Assembly (NCBI RefSeq): GCF_001279725.1
Contig: NZ_LGDE01000024.1
Location: forward strand, 62,001-126,000
DNA length: 64,000 nt
Direction: 5' to 3'
Origin: Streptomyces sp. WM4235
GTDB taxonomy: Bacteria > Actinomycetota > Actinomycetes > Streptomycetales > Streptomycetaceae
Shown here: one piece after another, positions 18,340-27,930 of the stretch
Numbering within the stretch: position 1 is the first letter of the stretch
Layout of the letters: each line of letters begins with the position of its first letter
Program-made: the position numbers and the translations under genes
Notes under the pieces: model-generated
What the model saw: only the letters and a program-made list of their open reading frames with translations
Databases searched by the model: none
What the model was told of the DNA's origin: nothing

Positions 18340-19587
18340 TCAGACCTGCGGGCGGAGTCGGGCCTGGTCGACGGGGCTGCGACCGTCCTGCGTGCCCTTG
18401 AGGAGGGCGCTGCCCTCGCGCCACTCCTTCCACTCCATGTTCCAGTCGCCGAAGCCGTTCCCGAAGGTGTCCATGTCGTCGCCGATGCTGTTGATCACCT
18501 TGACGACGTCGCCCTCGGTGATGTTCTCGTAGAACCAGGCGGCGTTGCCCGTGCTCATGCCGGTGCAGCCGTGGCTGACGTTCTCGTAGCCCTGGGAGCC
18601 GACGGACCACGGGGCCGCGTGCACGTATTCACCACTCCAGGTGACGCGCGTCGCGTAGTAGACGGGCAGGTTGTAGTACTCGCTGCCGCCGATGCCGACG
18701 GTGTCGCCGCGCATCTGGACGAAGTACTGCTTGCCCAGGACCACTTTGATCCCGTTTCGGGTGGAGAAGCCCGGCTTTCCGGTGGTCACCGGAATGGTGT
18801 TGATCACTTCTCCGTTGCGCCGGAAGGTCAGGTAGTGCGAGGAGGCGTCGGTGGTGACCTCGACGCGGTCGCCGATCTCCAGCTTCAGCGGCTTGGCCGC
18901 GGCGCCGTAGAGGTCGTCGGTGATCCGGACGCCCTCCAGGTTGCTCCGTACGGACACGGTGGTGTTGGCCGGCCAGTACTCCTTGGGTCTGAAGTGCAGG
19001 TTCTTGTCGTCGACCCAGTGCCAGGCGCCCTCGACGCCCTCCGGTGTGTCGACGACCAGGCCGCGCTCGACCAGCGCGCGGGCGGCCTTGTCCTTGACGG
19101 GCTCGTTGAGTTCGGCCGTGATGGGCTGCCCGACGCCGTACTTGCCCTCCTCGGGCCCGAATTCGACCTGGAGGACCCCTTTGGAGGGTGTGGTGTCGAA
19201 CGCCATCGTGCGCTGCCCCGGAGCGCCCCTCTCGTCCTCCGTGTTGACGGTGACGGTGTAGCGGACGCCGGCTGCCAGCGGGACCGTGCTGTGCCAGCGC
19301 TCGCCGGTGGCGGTGAGTTCGCCGGCCAGGCGGCGGCCGTGGGTGTCCACGACGGTGACGTCGGTGATCCGGCCGCCGCCGCTCTTCGCGGTGATCTCCA
19401 GCGGCCGGTTGTGGTCCACCGGTCGTCCGCCGGCTTTCTGGTTGAAGGCGACCTGCTCGCCCGCGTCAAACGGGCGGGCGGACAGCGGGTTCTCCTCTTC
19501 GGACCCACAGGCGGTGGCGCCGGCCCCGAGGGACGCGACCAGCAGGGAGCAGCCGATTACCGTCCAAAGACGCGGTGAGTGGTTCAT
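18340..19587 (-). CDS. L,D-transpeptidase lipoprotein
   Basis: 415 aa. Lipoprotein signal with lipobox AGATAC, two Ig-like domains (about 45-250), then a YkuD catalytic domain. The catalytic motif is complete: the His of EYVHAAPW, then SVGSQGYENVSHGCTGMS with the nucleophilic Cys in SHGC. This is the mycobacterial LdtMt2-like architecture. The enzyme makes 3-3 cross-links between diaminopimelate residues in peptidoglycan, outside the membrane. ATG 19587 begins the signal peptide. Confidence 0.95.
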   Translation of the reverse strand: MNHSPRLWTVIGCSLLVASLGAGATACGSEEENPLSARPFDAGEQVAFNQKAGGRPVDHNRPLEITAKSGGGRITDVTVVDTHGRRLAGELTATGERWHSTVPLAAGVRYTVTVNTEDERGAPGQRTMAFDTTPSKGVLQVEFGPEEGKYGVGQPITAELNEPVKDKAARALVERGLVVDTPEGVEGAWHWVDDKNLHFRPKEYWPANTTVSVRSNLEGVRITDDLYGAAAKPLKLEIGDRVEVTTDASSHYLTFRRNGEVINTIPVTTGKPGFSTRNGIKVVLGKQYFVQMRGDTVGIGGSEYYNLPVYYATRVTWSGEYVHAAPWSVGSQGYENVSHGCTGMSTGNAAWFYENITEGDVVKVINSIGDDMDTFGNGFGDWNMEWKEWREGSALLKGTQDGRSPVDQARLRPQV

Positions 19588-19642
19588 GGGACTAACGCTA
19601 TGAAGATATGACAATTACGGCGCGCGGGGTGACTGCAAACGA

Positions 19643-19679
19643 GGGGCCCGGACTCCTCTGTTCGAGGTGTCCGGGCCCC
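19643..19679 (-). terminator. Terminator of the ctaCDF operon
   Basis: 11-bp inverted repeat GGGGCCCGGAC / GTCCGGGCCCC, 15-nt loop, about 30 nt past the ctaF stop codon on the minus strand. Confidence 0.7.
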
Positions 19680-19706
19680 TGGTGTCGTGCGTGGGTGCCG
19701 CTTTGG

Positions 19707-20105
19707 CTACTGGTTCTGGTTCTCACCGCGGTAGTACTCGTACACCCAGCCCCACAGGCCGATCACGATGATCGGGGCCGAGAAGTACATGAGCCACCAG
19801 CCGAAGATGACGCCCATGAAGGCGAGCGCGCCACCGATGGCCAGCGAGAGCGGCTGCCAGCTGTGCGGGGAGAAGAACCCCAGCTCGCCCGCCTCGTCGG
19901 CGACGTCGGCCTCCAGGTTGTCCTGGGCCATCTCGTCGACGCGCTTGGCCGTGAAGGCCAGGTAGTAGCCGATCATGACGCTCAGGCCGAAGGCCAGGAA
20001 GAGCGCGGTGGTGCCTACGGGCTCCTTCGACCACACGCCGTACACGACGGCCATGATCAGGATGAAGAAGGAGAGCCAGAGGAACATCTTGCCCTGGATC
20101 TTCAC
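19707..20105 (-). CDS. ctaF: Cytochrome c oxidase subunit IV (actinobacterial)
   Basis: 132 aa, four predicted membrane helices. It starts [19 protein letters not shown] and has the family segment [19 protein letters not shown]. It is the small actinobacterial subunit of the aa3 oxidase, thought to be structural. The start codon overlaps the ctaD stop (ATGA). Last gene of ctaC-ctaD-ctaF. Confidence 0.95.
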   Translation of the reverse strand: MKIQGKMFLWLSFFILIMAVVYGVWSKEPVGTTALFLAFGLSVMIGYYLAFTAKRVDEMAQDNLEADVADEAGELGFFSPHSWQPLSLAIGGALAFMGVIFGWWLMYFSAPIIVIGLWGWVYEYYRGENQNQ

Positions 20106-21832
20106 TTGCCGGCCTCCTTGCCACCGGTGACGGCCTTGGTGCCGGCGCCGTGGTCCTCAAGGTGGTCGAGGGCCGCGATCTCCGGGTGGTGCAGGTCGAA
20201 CGCCGGGGACTCGGAACGAATCCGCGGAAGGGTGAGGAAGTTGTGCCGCGGCGGCGGGCAGGAAGTCGCCCATTCGAGCGAACGGCCGTAGCCCCACGGG
20301 TCGTCGACCTCGACCTTCTTCCCGTACTTCGCCGTCTTCCAGACGTTGTACATGAAGGGCAGCATCGACAGGCCGAGCAGGAACGAGCTGATCGTGGAGA
20401 TCGTGTTCAGCGCGGTGAAGCCGTCGGCCTCGAGGTAGTCGGCGTAACGACGCGCCATGCCCTCGGCGCCCAGCCAGTGCTGCACCAGGAAGGTGCCGTG
20501 GAAGCCGACGAACAGCGTCCAGAACGTGATCTTGCCGAGGCGCTCGTCCAGCATCTTGCCCGTGAACTTCGGCCACCAGAAGTGGAAGCCGGAGAACATC
20601 GCGAACACCACGGTGCCGAAGATCACGTAGTGGAAGTGCGCGACGACGAAGTACGAGTCCGAGACGTGGAAGTCCATCGGGGGCGAGGCCAGGATGACGC
20701 CGGTCAGACCACCGAAGGTGAAGGTGATCAGGAAGCCGACGGCCCAGAGCATCGGGGTCTCGAAGGACAACGAGCCCTTCCACATGGTGCCGATCCAGTT
20801 GAAGAACTTCACACCGGTCGGTACCGCGATCAGGAAGGTCATGAAGGAGAAGAACGGCAGCAGCACACCGCCGGTGACGTACATGTGGTGGGCCCACACC
20901 GTCACCGAGAGGCCGGCGATGGCGATCGTCGCGGCGATCAGGCCGATGTAACCGAACATCGGCTTGCGCGAGAAGACCGGGATGACCTCGGAGATGATGC
21001 CGAAGAAGGGCAAGGCGATGATGTACACCTCTGGGTGTCCGAAGAACCAGAAGAGGTGTTGCCACAGCAAGGCACCGCCGTTGGCCGCGTCGAAGACGTG
21101 CGCACCGAACTTCCGGTCGGCCTCCAGCGCGAAGAGCGCGGCGGCGAGGACCGGGAAGGCGAGCAGGACCAGAACACCGGTCAGCAGCACGTTCCAGGTG
21201 AAGATCGGCATGCGGAACATCGTCATGCCGGGCGCGCGCATGCAGATGATCGTGGTGATGAAGTTGACCGAGCCGAGGATCGTGCCGAAGCCGGAGAAGG
21301 CCAGACCCATGATCCACATGTCGGCGCCGATGCCCGGCGAACGCACCGCGTCCGACAGGGGCGAGTAGGCGAACCAACCGAAGTCGGCCGCGCCGTTCGG
21401 CGTCACGAAGCCGGCGACCGCGATGGTCGAGCCGAAGAGGTACAGCCAGTACGCGAACATGTTCAGCCGCGGGAACGCCACGTCGGGCGCGCCGATCTGC
21501 AGCGGCATGATCCAGTTCGCGAAGCCCGCGAAGAGCGGGGTGGCGAACATCAGCAGCATGATCGTGCCATGCATGGTGAACGCCTGGTTGAACTGCTCGT
21601 TCGACATGATCTGCGTACCCGGACGGGCCAGCTCGGCGCGCATGAAGAGCGCCATGATCCCGCCGATGATGAAGAACACGAACGACGTGATCAGGTACAT
21701 CGTGCCGATGGTCTTGTGGTCGGTGGTGGTCAACCACTTCACGACGACATTGCCCGGCTGCTTGCGCCGTACCGGCAGCTCGTTCTCATACGAGTCGGCG
21801 GCGGCACCCTGAGATTCGTTGAGGATGCTCAC
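20102..21832 (-). CDS. ctaD: Cytochrome c oxidase subunit I (aa3 type)
   Basis: 576 aa, 12 membrane helices. It contains the low-spin haem a and the haem a3/CuB site where O2 is reduced. Seen: [12 protein letters not shown] (haem His), the CuB ligand and Tyr cross-link motif [23 protein letters not shown], and [10 protein letters not shown]. The C-terminal hydrophilic tail ([14 protein letters not shown] onward) is typical. GTG start at 21832 overlaps the ctaC stop (GTGA). Confidence 0.98.
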   Translation of the reverse strand: MSILNESQGAAADSYENELPVRRKQPGNVVVKWLTTTDHKTIGTMYLITSFVFFIIGGIMALFMRAELARPGTQIMSNEQFNQAFTMHGTIMLLMFATPLFAGFANWIMPLQIGAPDVAFPRLNMFAYWLYLFGSTIAVAGFVTPNGAADFGWFAYSPLSDAVRSPGIGADMWIMGLAFSGFGTILGSVNFITTIICMRAPGMTMFRMPIFTWNVLLTGVLVLLAFPVLAAALFALEADRKFGAHVFDAANGGALLWQHLFWFFGHPEVYIIALPFFGIISEVIPVFSRKPMFGYIGLIAATIAIAGLSVTVWAHHMYVTGGVLLPFFSFMTFLIAVPTGVKFFNWIGTMWKGSLSFETPMLWAVGFLITFTFGGLTGVILASPPMDFHVSDSYFVVAHFHYVIFGTVVFAMFSGFHFWWPKFTGKMLDERLGKITFWTLFVGFHGTFLVQHWLGAEGMARRYADYLEADGFTALNTISTISSFLLGLSMLPFMYNVWKTAKYGKKVEVDDPWGYGRSLEWATSCPPPRHNFLTLPRIRSESPAFDLHHPEIAALDHLEDHGAGTKAVTGGKEAGK

Positions 21833-22839
21833 AGTTTGTTCGTCTCCGAGTTCCGGGCCGGGTCGGTCTGCTTGATGCCGGCCGGCAGGAAGCCGGTCTG
21901 CCCCTTCTCGGCCAGTTCCTTCAGGTGCGCCTGGTACTTCTCCGGCGAGACGACCTTCACGTTGAAGAGCATCCGGGAGTGGTCGACACCACAGAGCTCG
22001 GCGCACTTGCCCATGAAGGTGCCCTCCTGGGAGGGGGTCACCTCGAAGACGTTGGTGTGGCCGGGGATGACGTCCTGCTTGAACAGGAAGGGAACCACCC
22101 AGAACGAGTGGATGACGTCATTGGACGAGAGGATGAAGCGGACCTTCTCGCCCTTGGGGAGCCAGAGGGTCGGACCCGGGTTGCCCGTCTGCGGGTTCCG
22201 GTCACCGGGGACGCCCTGGGTGTAGACGCCTTCGGCGCCCTTGGGGAAGTCCTTGGCGAAGCGGTCCGGGATGGAGGCGAGCTCCTTGGGGACCGGGACG
22301 GCCCCCTCCTTCTTCTCCTCGCCGACCGACGGGGCCGGCAGCTTCGGGGTCGCGGGGTCGCCGTCGACGTCCTCGATGTAGTTGAAGCCCCAGCTCCACT
22401 GGTAGCCGACCACGTTGATGGTGTGGGCGGGCTTGGAGAGGGCGAGCAACTTCGACTCGTCACGCGCGGTGAAGTAGAAGAGCACCGAGACGATGATGAG
22501 CGGGACCACGGTGTACAGCGCCTCGATGGGCATGTTGTACCGGGTCTGCGCCGGAACCTCGATCTTCGTGCGGCTGCGCCGGTGGAAGATGACGCTCCAC
22601 AGGATCAGGCCCCACACCAGGATGCCCGTGATCAGCGCGGCAGCCCAGGATCCCTGCCAGAGGGAGAGAATGCGCGGCGCCTCCTCAGTTACCGGAGTCG
22701 GCATTCCGAGGCGAGGGAAGTCTTTCCATGTATACGAGCAACCAGTGGCGGTCGCCAGGACCACGCCCGCAGTCAGCGCCTGGAGCAGCTTCCGCCGCAT
22801 CGGGCGCCGCGGCGAGCGGTCGGAGCCGTAGGGACTCAC
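21829..22839 (-). CDS. ctaC: Cytochrome c oxidase subunit II, lipoprotein
   Basis: 336 aa. Signal peptide with lipobox ATGC, two membrane helices, then a cupredoxin domain. The binuclear CuA ligands lie in [10 protein letters not shown] and [14 protein letters not shown]. It accepts electrons from QcrC. GTG 22839 is chosen because GGGAAGG sits 6 nt upstream and family members begin at this point. First gene of the ctaC-ctaD-ctaF operon. Confidence 0.96.
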   Translation of the reverse strand: MSPYGSDRSPRRPMRRKLLQALTAGVVLATATGCSYTWKDFPRLGMPTPVTEEAPRILSLWQGSWAAALITGILVWGLILWSVIFHRRSRTKIEVPAQTRYNMPIEALYTVVPLIIVSVLFYFTARDESKLLALSKPAHTINVVGYQWSWGFNYIEDVDGDPATPKLPAPSVGEEKKEGAVPVPKELASIPDRFAKDFPKGAEGVYTQGVPGDRNPQTGNPGPTLWLPKGEKVRFILSSNDVIHSFWVVPFLFKQDVIPGHTNVFEVTPSQEGTFMGKCAELCGVDHSRMLFNVKVVSPEKYQAHLKELAEKGQTGFLPAGIKQTDPARNSETNKL

Positions 22840-23122
22840 GTAGCGCCTTCCCGAGAGTCTCGGCCCGCGTGGCTGGCCGCGGCCGTATTCGGGTCGGTCG
22901 CCGGCCCTGACGCAGGCAGGGGTTTGGATGTTTATGCGGACCAAACCCTACTGGACGCTATTTGGGGTCGCGCGGGGAGGGTGCCCAACGCGCCGCTACT
23001 GACCCCGAAGGGATGGATCCGCCGTCCGGGGGACGGGCCATCCGGCCCTGAATGGCGCACTCCGGCGGACAACTGACGGCCCCTGACCTCGGGCGTCCCC
23101 GGCCGCCGGTTAGCGTGGCCGG

Positions 23123-24502
23123 ATGCCGTACTTCGACACCGCCTCAGCCGCCCCGCTGCACCCTGTGGCCCGTCAGGCGCTGCTGGCCGCCCTGGACGAG
23201 GGCTGGGCCGACCCGGCCCGGCTGTACCGGGAGGGCCGCCGCGCCCGGTTGCTGTTGGACGCGGCGCGCGAGGCCGCCGCCGAGGCGGTGGGCTGTCGCC
23301 CCGACGAGCTGGTGTTCACTCCTTCGGGGACGCACGCGGTTCACACGGGCCTCGCCGGAGCCCTGGCCGGACGCCGGCGGGTCGGCGGGCACCTGGTGGT
23401 GTCGGCGGTCGAACACAGTTCGGTACTGCACGCCGCCGAGGTGCACGCGGCCGGCGGCGGCACGGTCACCGAGGTGCCGGTCGACCGCTTCGGCGCGGTC
23501 AACCCGGCGGAGTACGCCGCCGTGCTCGGCCCGACCACGGCGCTGGCCTGTCTCCAGTCGGCCAATCACGAGGTGGGCACCGTCCAGCCGGTGGCGGAGG
23601 TCGCCGAGGTGTGCGGCGCGGCCGGGGTGCCGTTGCTGGTGGACGCGGCGCAGTCGCTGGCGTGGGGCCGGGTGGAGGGCGGGTGGTCGCTGCTCACCGC
23701 GAGCGCCCACAAGTGGGGTGGTCCGCCCGGGGTCGGGCTGTTGGCCGTCCGCAAGGGGGTCCGTTTCTCCCCCCAAGGGCCTTCGGACGAAAGGGAGTCG
23801 GGCCGCTCCCCCGGTTTCGTCAATCTGCCCGCGATCGTGGCGGCGGCCGCCTCGCTGCGGGCGGTGCGCGCCGAGGCCGATGTGGAGGCGGCCCGACTGC
23901 GGGTCCTGGTGGACCGGATCCGAAGGCGGGTGGCCCGGTTGGTGCCGGACGTGGAGGTGGTCGGCGACCCGGACCGGCGGTTGCCGCACCTGGTCACGTT
24001 CTCCTGCCTGTACGTCGACGGGGAGACCCTGCTGCACGAGCTGGACCGGGCGGGCTACTCGGTGTCCTCCGGCTCTTCCTGCACCAGTTCGACCCTGACG
24101 CCTTCGCACGTGCTGCGGGCCATGGGGGTGCTGTCGGAGGGGAACGTACGGGTGTCCCTGCCGCCCGGGACCACCGCCGACGACGTGAACGGCTTCCTGG
24201 AGGTCCTGCCGCGCGCGGTGGCCGACGTCCGGGAGAAGCTCGGGGTGAGCGAGCCGGAGCCGTGCGCGCCGGTCGCGGACGCGGTGCGCCTCGACGCCCT
24301 GGGGCTGCGCTGCCCCCAGCCGGTGATCGAACTGGCCCGGGCGATCGTGACGGTGCCGGTGGGCGGCACGGTGACGGTCGTGTCGGACGACGAGGTCGCC
24401 CGCCTGGACATCCCGGCGTGGTGCGCGATGCGCGGCCACGCCTACCTGGGCGAGACGGCGGCCGAGGTGGGCGTGGCGTACGCGGTCCGCCGGCTGCGCT
24501 GA
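23123..24502 (+). CDS. Cysteine desulfurase fused to a TusA sulfur-carrier domain
   Basis: 459 aa. Residues 1 to about 375 form a NifS/IscS-type PLP enzyme: THAVHTGLAG, VEHSSVLHAAE, LLVDAAQSLAWG, TASAHKWGGP (PLP lysine) and SSGSSCTSSTLTP (active-site Cys loop). Residues about 385-459 form a TusA (SirA-like) domain with LDALGLRCPQPVIELARA; its CPxP Cys accepts persulfide sulfur. The fusion joins sulfur donor and acceptor in one chain. The target (thiolated tRNA, molybdopterin or Fe-S) is not shown. TAGCGT lies 6 nt before ATG, so a leaderless transcript is likely. Confidence 0.92.
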   Translation: MPYFDTASAAPLHPVARQALLAALDEGWADPARLYREGRRARLLLDAAREAAAEAVGCRPDELVFTPSGTHAVHTGLAGALAGRRRVGGHLVVSAVEHSSVLHAAEVHAAGGGTVTEVPVDRFGAVNPAEYAAVLGPTTALACLQSANHEVGTVQPVAEVAEVCGAAGVPLLVDAAQSLAWGRVEGGWSLLTASAHKWGGPPGVGLLAVRKGVRFSPQGPSDERESGRSPGFVNLPAIVAAAASLRAVRAEADVEAARLRVLVDRIRRRVARLVPDVEVVGDPDRRLPHLVTFSCLYVDGETLLHELDRAGYSVSSGSSCTSSTLTPSHVLRAMGVLSEGNVRVSLPPGTTADDVNGFLEVLPRAVADVREKLGVSEPEPCAPVADAVRLDALGLRCPQPVIELARAIVTVPVGGTVTVVSDDEVARLDIPAWCAMRGHAYLGETAAEVGVAYAVRRLR

Positions 24503-24531
24503 CCCGTGCGGCCGGGGACGTACGGCCGGGA

Positions 24532-24557
24532 GCGCGGCGGGAGTGCTCCCGCCGCGC
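24532..24557. terminator. Bidirectional terminator
   Basis: Perfect 12-bp arms GCGCGGCGGGAG / CTCCCGCCGCGC separated by TG, between the convergent desulfurase-TusA (+) and adenosine kinase (-) genes. Confidence 0.75.
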
Positions 24558-24569
24558 CGTCGGGCTGCC

Positions 24570-25547
24570 TTACGCCGAGAGGTGGGACCGGACCTCGGCC
24601 GCGGCCTCGTCGCCGTACGCCTTGGTGAAGCGCTCCATGAAGTGCGCCCGCGCCAGCGTGTACTCCTGCGTGCCCAGCGTCTCGATGACCAGCGTGGCGA
24701 GCATGCAGCCCACCTGCGCCGCCCGCTCCAGGCCGACGCCCCAGCCCAGGCCCGTCAGGAAACCGGCGCGGAAGGCGTCGCCGACGCCCGTCGGGTCCAC
24801 CTTGGCGGTCTCCTCGGGGCAGCCGACGACGATCGGCTCCTCGCCGACCCGGTCGATCCGCACGCCCTGGGAGCCCAGCGTCGTCACCCGGGTGCCGACC
24901 TTGGCCAGGATCTCCGCGTCGGTCCAGCCGGACTTCGACTCGATGAGGCCCTTCTCGTACTCGTTCGAGAAGAGGTACGTCGCGCCCTCCATCAGGGTGC
25001 GGATGTTGTCGCCGTCCATGCGGGCGATCTGCTGCGAGAAGTCGGCGGCGAAGGGGATCCCGCGCGTGCGGCACTCCTCGGTGTGGCGCAGCATCGCCTC
25101 GGGGTCGTCGGCGCCGATGAGGACGAGGTCCAGCCCGCCCACCCGGTCGGCGACGGCCTTCAGCTCGATCAGCCGGGCCTCGCTCATCGCGCCCGTGTAG
25201 AAGGAGCCGATCTGGTTGTGGTCGGCGTCCGTCGTGCAGACGAAGCGCGCGGTGTGCAGCACCTCGGAGATCCGCACGGACTCGGTGTCGACCCCGTTGC
25301 GGTCCAGCCACGCGCGGTACTCGTCGAAGTCCGAGCCGGCCGCGCCGACCAGGACGGGACGGCTGCCGAGCTGACCCATTCCGAAGCAGATGTTCGGGCC
25401 GACACCGCCCCGCCGTACGTCGAGGTTGTCCACGAGGAAGGAGAGGGAGACCGTGTGCAACTGGTCCGCGACCAGCTGATCGGCGAAACGGCCGGGGAAG
25501 GTCATGAGGTGGTCGGTGGCGATGGAGCCGGTGACTGCGATGCGCAC
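24570..25547 (-). CDS. adoK: Adenosine kinase (PfkB family, mycobacterial AdoK type)
   Basis: 325 aa. The start RIAVTGSIATDHLMTFPGRF and the segments VSLSFLVDNL, HTARFVCTTD, SFYTGAMSEAR and GADDPEAMLRHTEECR closely match Mycobacterium tuberculosis AdoK. The PfkB signature DPTGVGDAFRAGFLTGL holds the catalytic Asp and anion hole. The reaction is ATP-dependent phosphorylation of adenosine to AMP (purine salvage), possibly also clearing adenosine from SAH turnover. GTG 25547 has AGGAG about 10 nt upstream. Confidence 0.88.
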   Translation of the reverse strand: MRIAVTGSIATDHLMTFPGRFADQLVADQLHTVSLSFLVDNLDVRRGGVGPNICFGMGQLGSRPVLVGAAGSDFDEYRAWLDRNGVDTESVRISEVLHTARFVCTTDADHNQIGSFYTGAMSEARLIELKAVADRVGGLDLVLIGADDPEAMLRHTEECRTRGIPFAADFSQQIARMDGDNIRTLMEGATYLFSNEYEKGLIESKSGWTDAEILAKVGTRVTTLGSQGVRIDRVGEEPIVVGCPEETAKVDPTGVGDAFRAGFLTGLGWGVGLERAAQVGCMLATLVIETLGTQEYTLARAHFMERFTKAYGDEAAAEVRSHLSA

Positions 25548-25680
25548 GGCGTGGATGCTCCTGCGGAGGGCGGCAAGGGGGACATTCAAAACTACCCGGT
25601 CCCCGGCGCCAGGCCGACCGTACGAAACTACCCCGTAGTAGGCCTTTCTTCGCCCGCCGGGCCGGGCCTACGGTGCCCTC

Positions 25681-25896
25681 ATGACCTACAGCGATGGCTT
25701 CGGGTACGCCGACCACAACGCCGAGATCCGTCCCGGTTTCGCACGACTGCTGGGCGACTGCGCCCGGATGGCCCCGCACTGGGCGGTCCCGGTGGGCCCG
25801 CGTCCGGACCGGGTGGCACCGTCCCAGATCCACGGCATCAGCGTCCCGCCCTCCTCGGCCCGACTGATCGCGTCCACCGCGGAGTACGGCGACTAG
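25681..25896 (+). CDS. Small protein of unknown function
   Basis: 71 aa, MTYSDGFGYADHNAEIRPGF onward; no signal peptide, membrane helix or known motif. No ribosome-binding site, but TACGGT (25669-25674) lies exactly 6 nt before the ATG, the leaderless pattern seen repeatedly in this window, which supports a real gene. It lies between adenosine kinase (divergent) and an anchored secreted protein. Confidence 0.5.
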   Translation: MTYSDGFGYADHNAEIRPGFARLLGDCARMAPHWAVPVGPRPDRVAPSQIHGISVPPSSARLIASTAEYGD

Positions 25897-26007
25897 GGGA
25901 TCCCTTTCGGCTCGTCCGGCCCCGGCCGCTCCCCGGGGGGAACCGGTTCCGCCCCTGTCCCGTCACACCCGCATCACGTACGACGGGACGAGTGAAGGAG
26001 CGATTCG

Positions 26008-27465
26008 GTGACCAGCGAAGAACCCGACACAGCACGCGCCACACGACGGCGGCCGGCCTGGGCCATCGGCTCGATCGCGGCCGCCGTCCTGCTCGCGGGT
26101 GGCGGTACGGCCTACTGGGCGTCGACGGCCCACGGCGACGGATCCGGCGCCGGGCGGACGAACGAGCGCACGGCCGCGGCGGCCCGCGAGGGCGGGACCC
26201 CGTCGGGGCCGGGGATCGCCCCCGGCGAGCCGGACCCGTCCGGCGGCGGGGTGACGTACCGCGCGGACGTGAAGTTGCCCGAGGCCCCGGCGAAGGCGCC
26301 GACGTTCGCCGCGTCGGGCGAGGTGACCTCCGAGGAAGTGGCGCGGCTGGCGAGCGCGTTGGGAGTGACCGGCGCGCCCCGGCTGTCGGGCGGGCAGTGG
26401 CTGGCCGGCGAGGGCGCCGACGGTTCCGGGCCCCGGCTGACGGTCGCCCTCAAGGCTCCCGGCACCTGGACGTTCAACCGCTTCCAGCCGGGCGGCGACA
26501 ACGGCGCGGGTGGGGACGACTGCAAGCGCGGTCAGGACACCTGCGGGCCGGCCACCCTCCCGAAGGACCCGCAGGAGCCGCAGGGCTCCGCCGACGCGAA
26601 GCCGGTCTCCGAGGAGGCCGCCAAGGCCGCCGCGACCCCGGTGCTGGCCGCCGCGGGTCAGGCCGGCGCGAAGCTGGACGCCCGCCTCGCGCAGGGCTCG
26701 GCCCGGGTGGTGACGGCGGACCCGGTGATCGGGGACCTGCCGACGCAGGGCTGGTCCAGCAAGGTGAGCGTGGGTCCGGACTCCCGGGTGGTGACGGCGA
26801 GCGGCGAGCTGAAGACGCCGGTCCGGGCCGCCGAGCAGTCGGTGGTCGGGGCCGTCGAGGCGCTGGCCCGGCTGAACGCCGGGAAGTCGGGGTCGAACGG
26901 CGCGGTTACGGGCCCGAGCGGCTGCGCTACCTCGGTGCCGCTGACTCCGGACACCCCGGTCGGGGCGACCGACACGCTGCCCTGCAACCCGGAGCCGCGC
27001 CCGATGAAGCCGCCGCGGACGGAGACCGTACGGGGCGCCGTGCTCGGGTTGGCGCCCGGGACCGTCGACGGTACGCGGGGCCTGGTCCCGGCCTGGCACT
27101 TCGAGGTGGCCGGCAAGGACGGCGCGGCGGGCCACACGGTGGTCCAGCCGGCCTCGGCCGAGGAGAGCACCGCTCCGGCGCCGGTCCCTCCGACGGGTGG
27201 ACGCACCGTGCCCGGGTTCTCGTACGCCGAGGCCGACCGGAAGCTGACCGTGAACTTCTGGGGCGGGGTGTGCAGCGCGTACGCCGTGGAGGCGCGCGAG
27301 GAGGGCGGGTCGGTACTGGTGAAGATCACCGACACCCCGAACAAGCCGGGCCAGAACTGCATCATGATCGCGGAGGAGATGTCCCGGACGGTGACCCTCA
27401 AGGAGCCGCTCGGCGACCGGAAGGTGGTCGACGCGACCACGGGCAAGCCGCTCCCCCGCGGCTGA
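26008..27465 (+). CDS. Membrane-anchored secreted protein of unknown function
   Basis: 485 aa. Short basic N-terminus, one hydrophobic segment (about residues 17-39) as an uncleaved anchor, then a large extracellular region rich in Ala, Gly, Pro and Lys. Cysteines appear in pairs (DDCKRGQDTC, SGCATS with LPCNPE, GVCSAY with GQNCIM), suggesting disulfides outside the cell. No catalytic motif recognised. GTG start with AAGGAG 7-8 nt upstream. It is a single gene bounded by hairpins. Confidence 0.8.
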   Translation: MTSEEPDTARATRRRPAWAIGSIAAAVLLAGGGTAYWASTAHGDGSGAGRTNERTAAAAREGGTPSGPGIAPGEPDPSGGGVTYRADVKLPEAPAKAPTFAASGEVTSEEVARLASALGVTGAPRLSGGQWLAGEGADGSGPRLTVALKAPGTWTFNRFQPGGDNGAGGDDCKRGQDTCGPATLPKDPQEPQGSADAKPVSEEAAKAAATPVLAAAGQAGAKLDARLAQGSARVVTADPVIGDLPTQGWSSKVSVGPDSRVVTASGELKTPVRAAEQSVVGAVEALARLNAGKSGSNGAVTGPSGCATSVPLTPDTPVGATDTLPCNPEPRPMKPPRTETVRGAVLGLAPGTVDGTRGLVPAWHFEVAGKDGAAGHTVVQPASAEESTAPAPVPPTGGRTVPGFSYAEADRKLTVNFWGGVCSAYAVEAREEGGSVLVKITDTPNKPGQNCIMIAEEMSRTVTLKEPLGDRKVVDATTGKPLPRG

Positions 27466-27471
27466 GCCGGA

Positions 27472-27495
27472 GGGATCCCGCCGCGGCGGGATCCC
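27472..27495 (+). terminator. Palindrome after the anchored protein gene
   Basis: Perfect 24-nt palindrome with arms GGGATCCCGCCG, 7 nt after the stop codon of the gene ending at 27465. Confidence 0.5.
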
Positions 27496-27518
27496 GACAG
27501 GCGAGCCCCGACATGCGA

Positions 27519-27562
27519 GAGGGCCCGCGCACCAGTCGTACTCGACCGGTGCGCGGGCCCTC
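27519..27562. terminator. Bidirectional terminator
   Basis: 15-bp inverted repeat GAGGGCCCGCGCACC / GGTGCGCGGGCCCTC with a 14-nt loop, lying between the convergent genes ending at 27465 (+) and 27574 (-). Confidence 0.75.
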
Positions 27563-27573
27563 GTCGTACAGGC

Positions 27574-27930
27574 TTAGCTGAACGAGTCGCCGCAGGCGCA
27601 GGAGCCGGTGGCGTTCGGGTTGTCGATGGTGAAGCCCTGCTTCTCGATGGTGTCGACGAAGTCGATGGAGGCCCCGTGGAGGTAGGGCGAGCTCATCCGG
27701 TCCGTGACGACCTTGACGCCGTCGAAGTCCTTGACGACGTCGCCGTCGAGGGAGCGCTCGTCGAAGAAGAGCTGGTAGCGCAGGCCCGAGCAGCCACCGG
27801 GCTGGACGGCCACGCGCAGCGCCAGGTCCTCACGGCCTTCCTGCTCCAGCAGGGTCTTGACCTTCACGGCGGCGGCGTCGGACAGGAGGATGCCGTCGCT
27901 CACAGTGGTCTTGTCGTCCTGTACGGACAT
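27574..27930 (-). CDS. erpA: HesB/IscA-type (A-type) Fe-S carrier
   Basis: 118 aa. The three ligand cysteines of A-type carriers are in PGGCSGLRY and TGSCACGDSFS. These proteins receive Fe-S clusters from scaffolds and pass them to target enzymes. ATG 27930 is preferred over ATG 27936 because GGGAG lies 9 nt from the former but only 3 nt from the latter. It is divergent from nadA, which needs a [4Fe-4S] cluster. ErpA versus another A-type member is not certain. Confidence 0.88.
   Translation of the reverse strand: MSVQDDKTTVSDGILLSDAAAVKVKTLLEQEGREDLALRVAVQPGGCSGLRYQLFFDERSLDGDVVKDFDGVKVVTDRMSSPYLHGASIDFVDTIEKQGFTIDNPNATGSCACGDSFS

Noticed and set aside
20150..22225. 691-codon plus-strand frame opposite ctaD and ctaC
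   Set aside because: Shadow frame rich in Arg, Glu and Asp; ctaD and ctaC are unambiguous.
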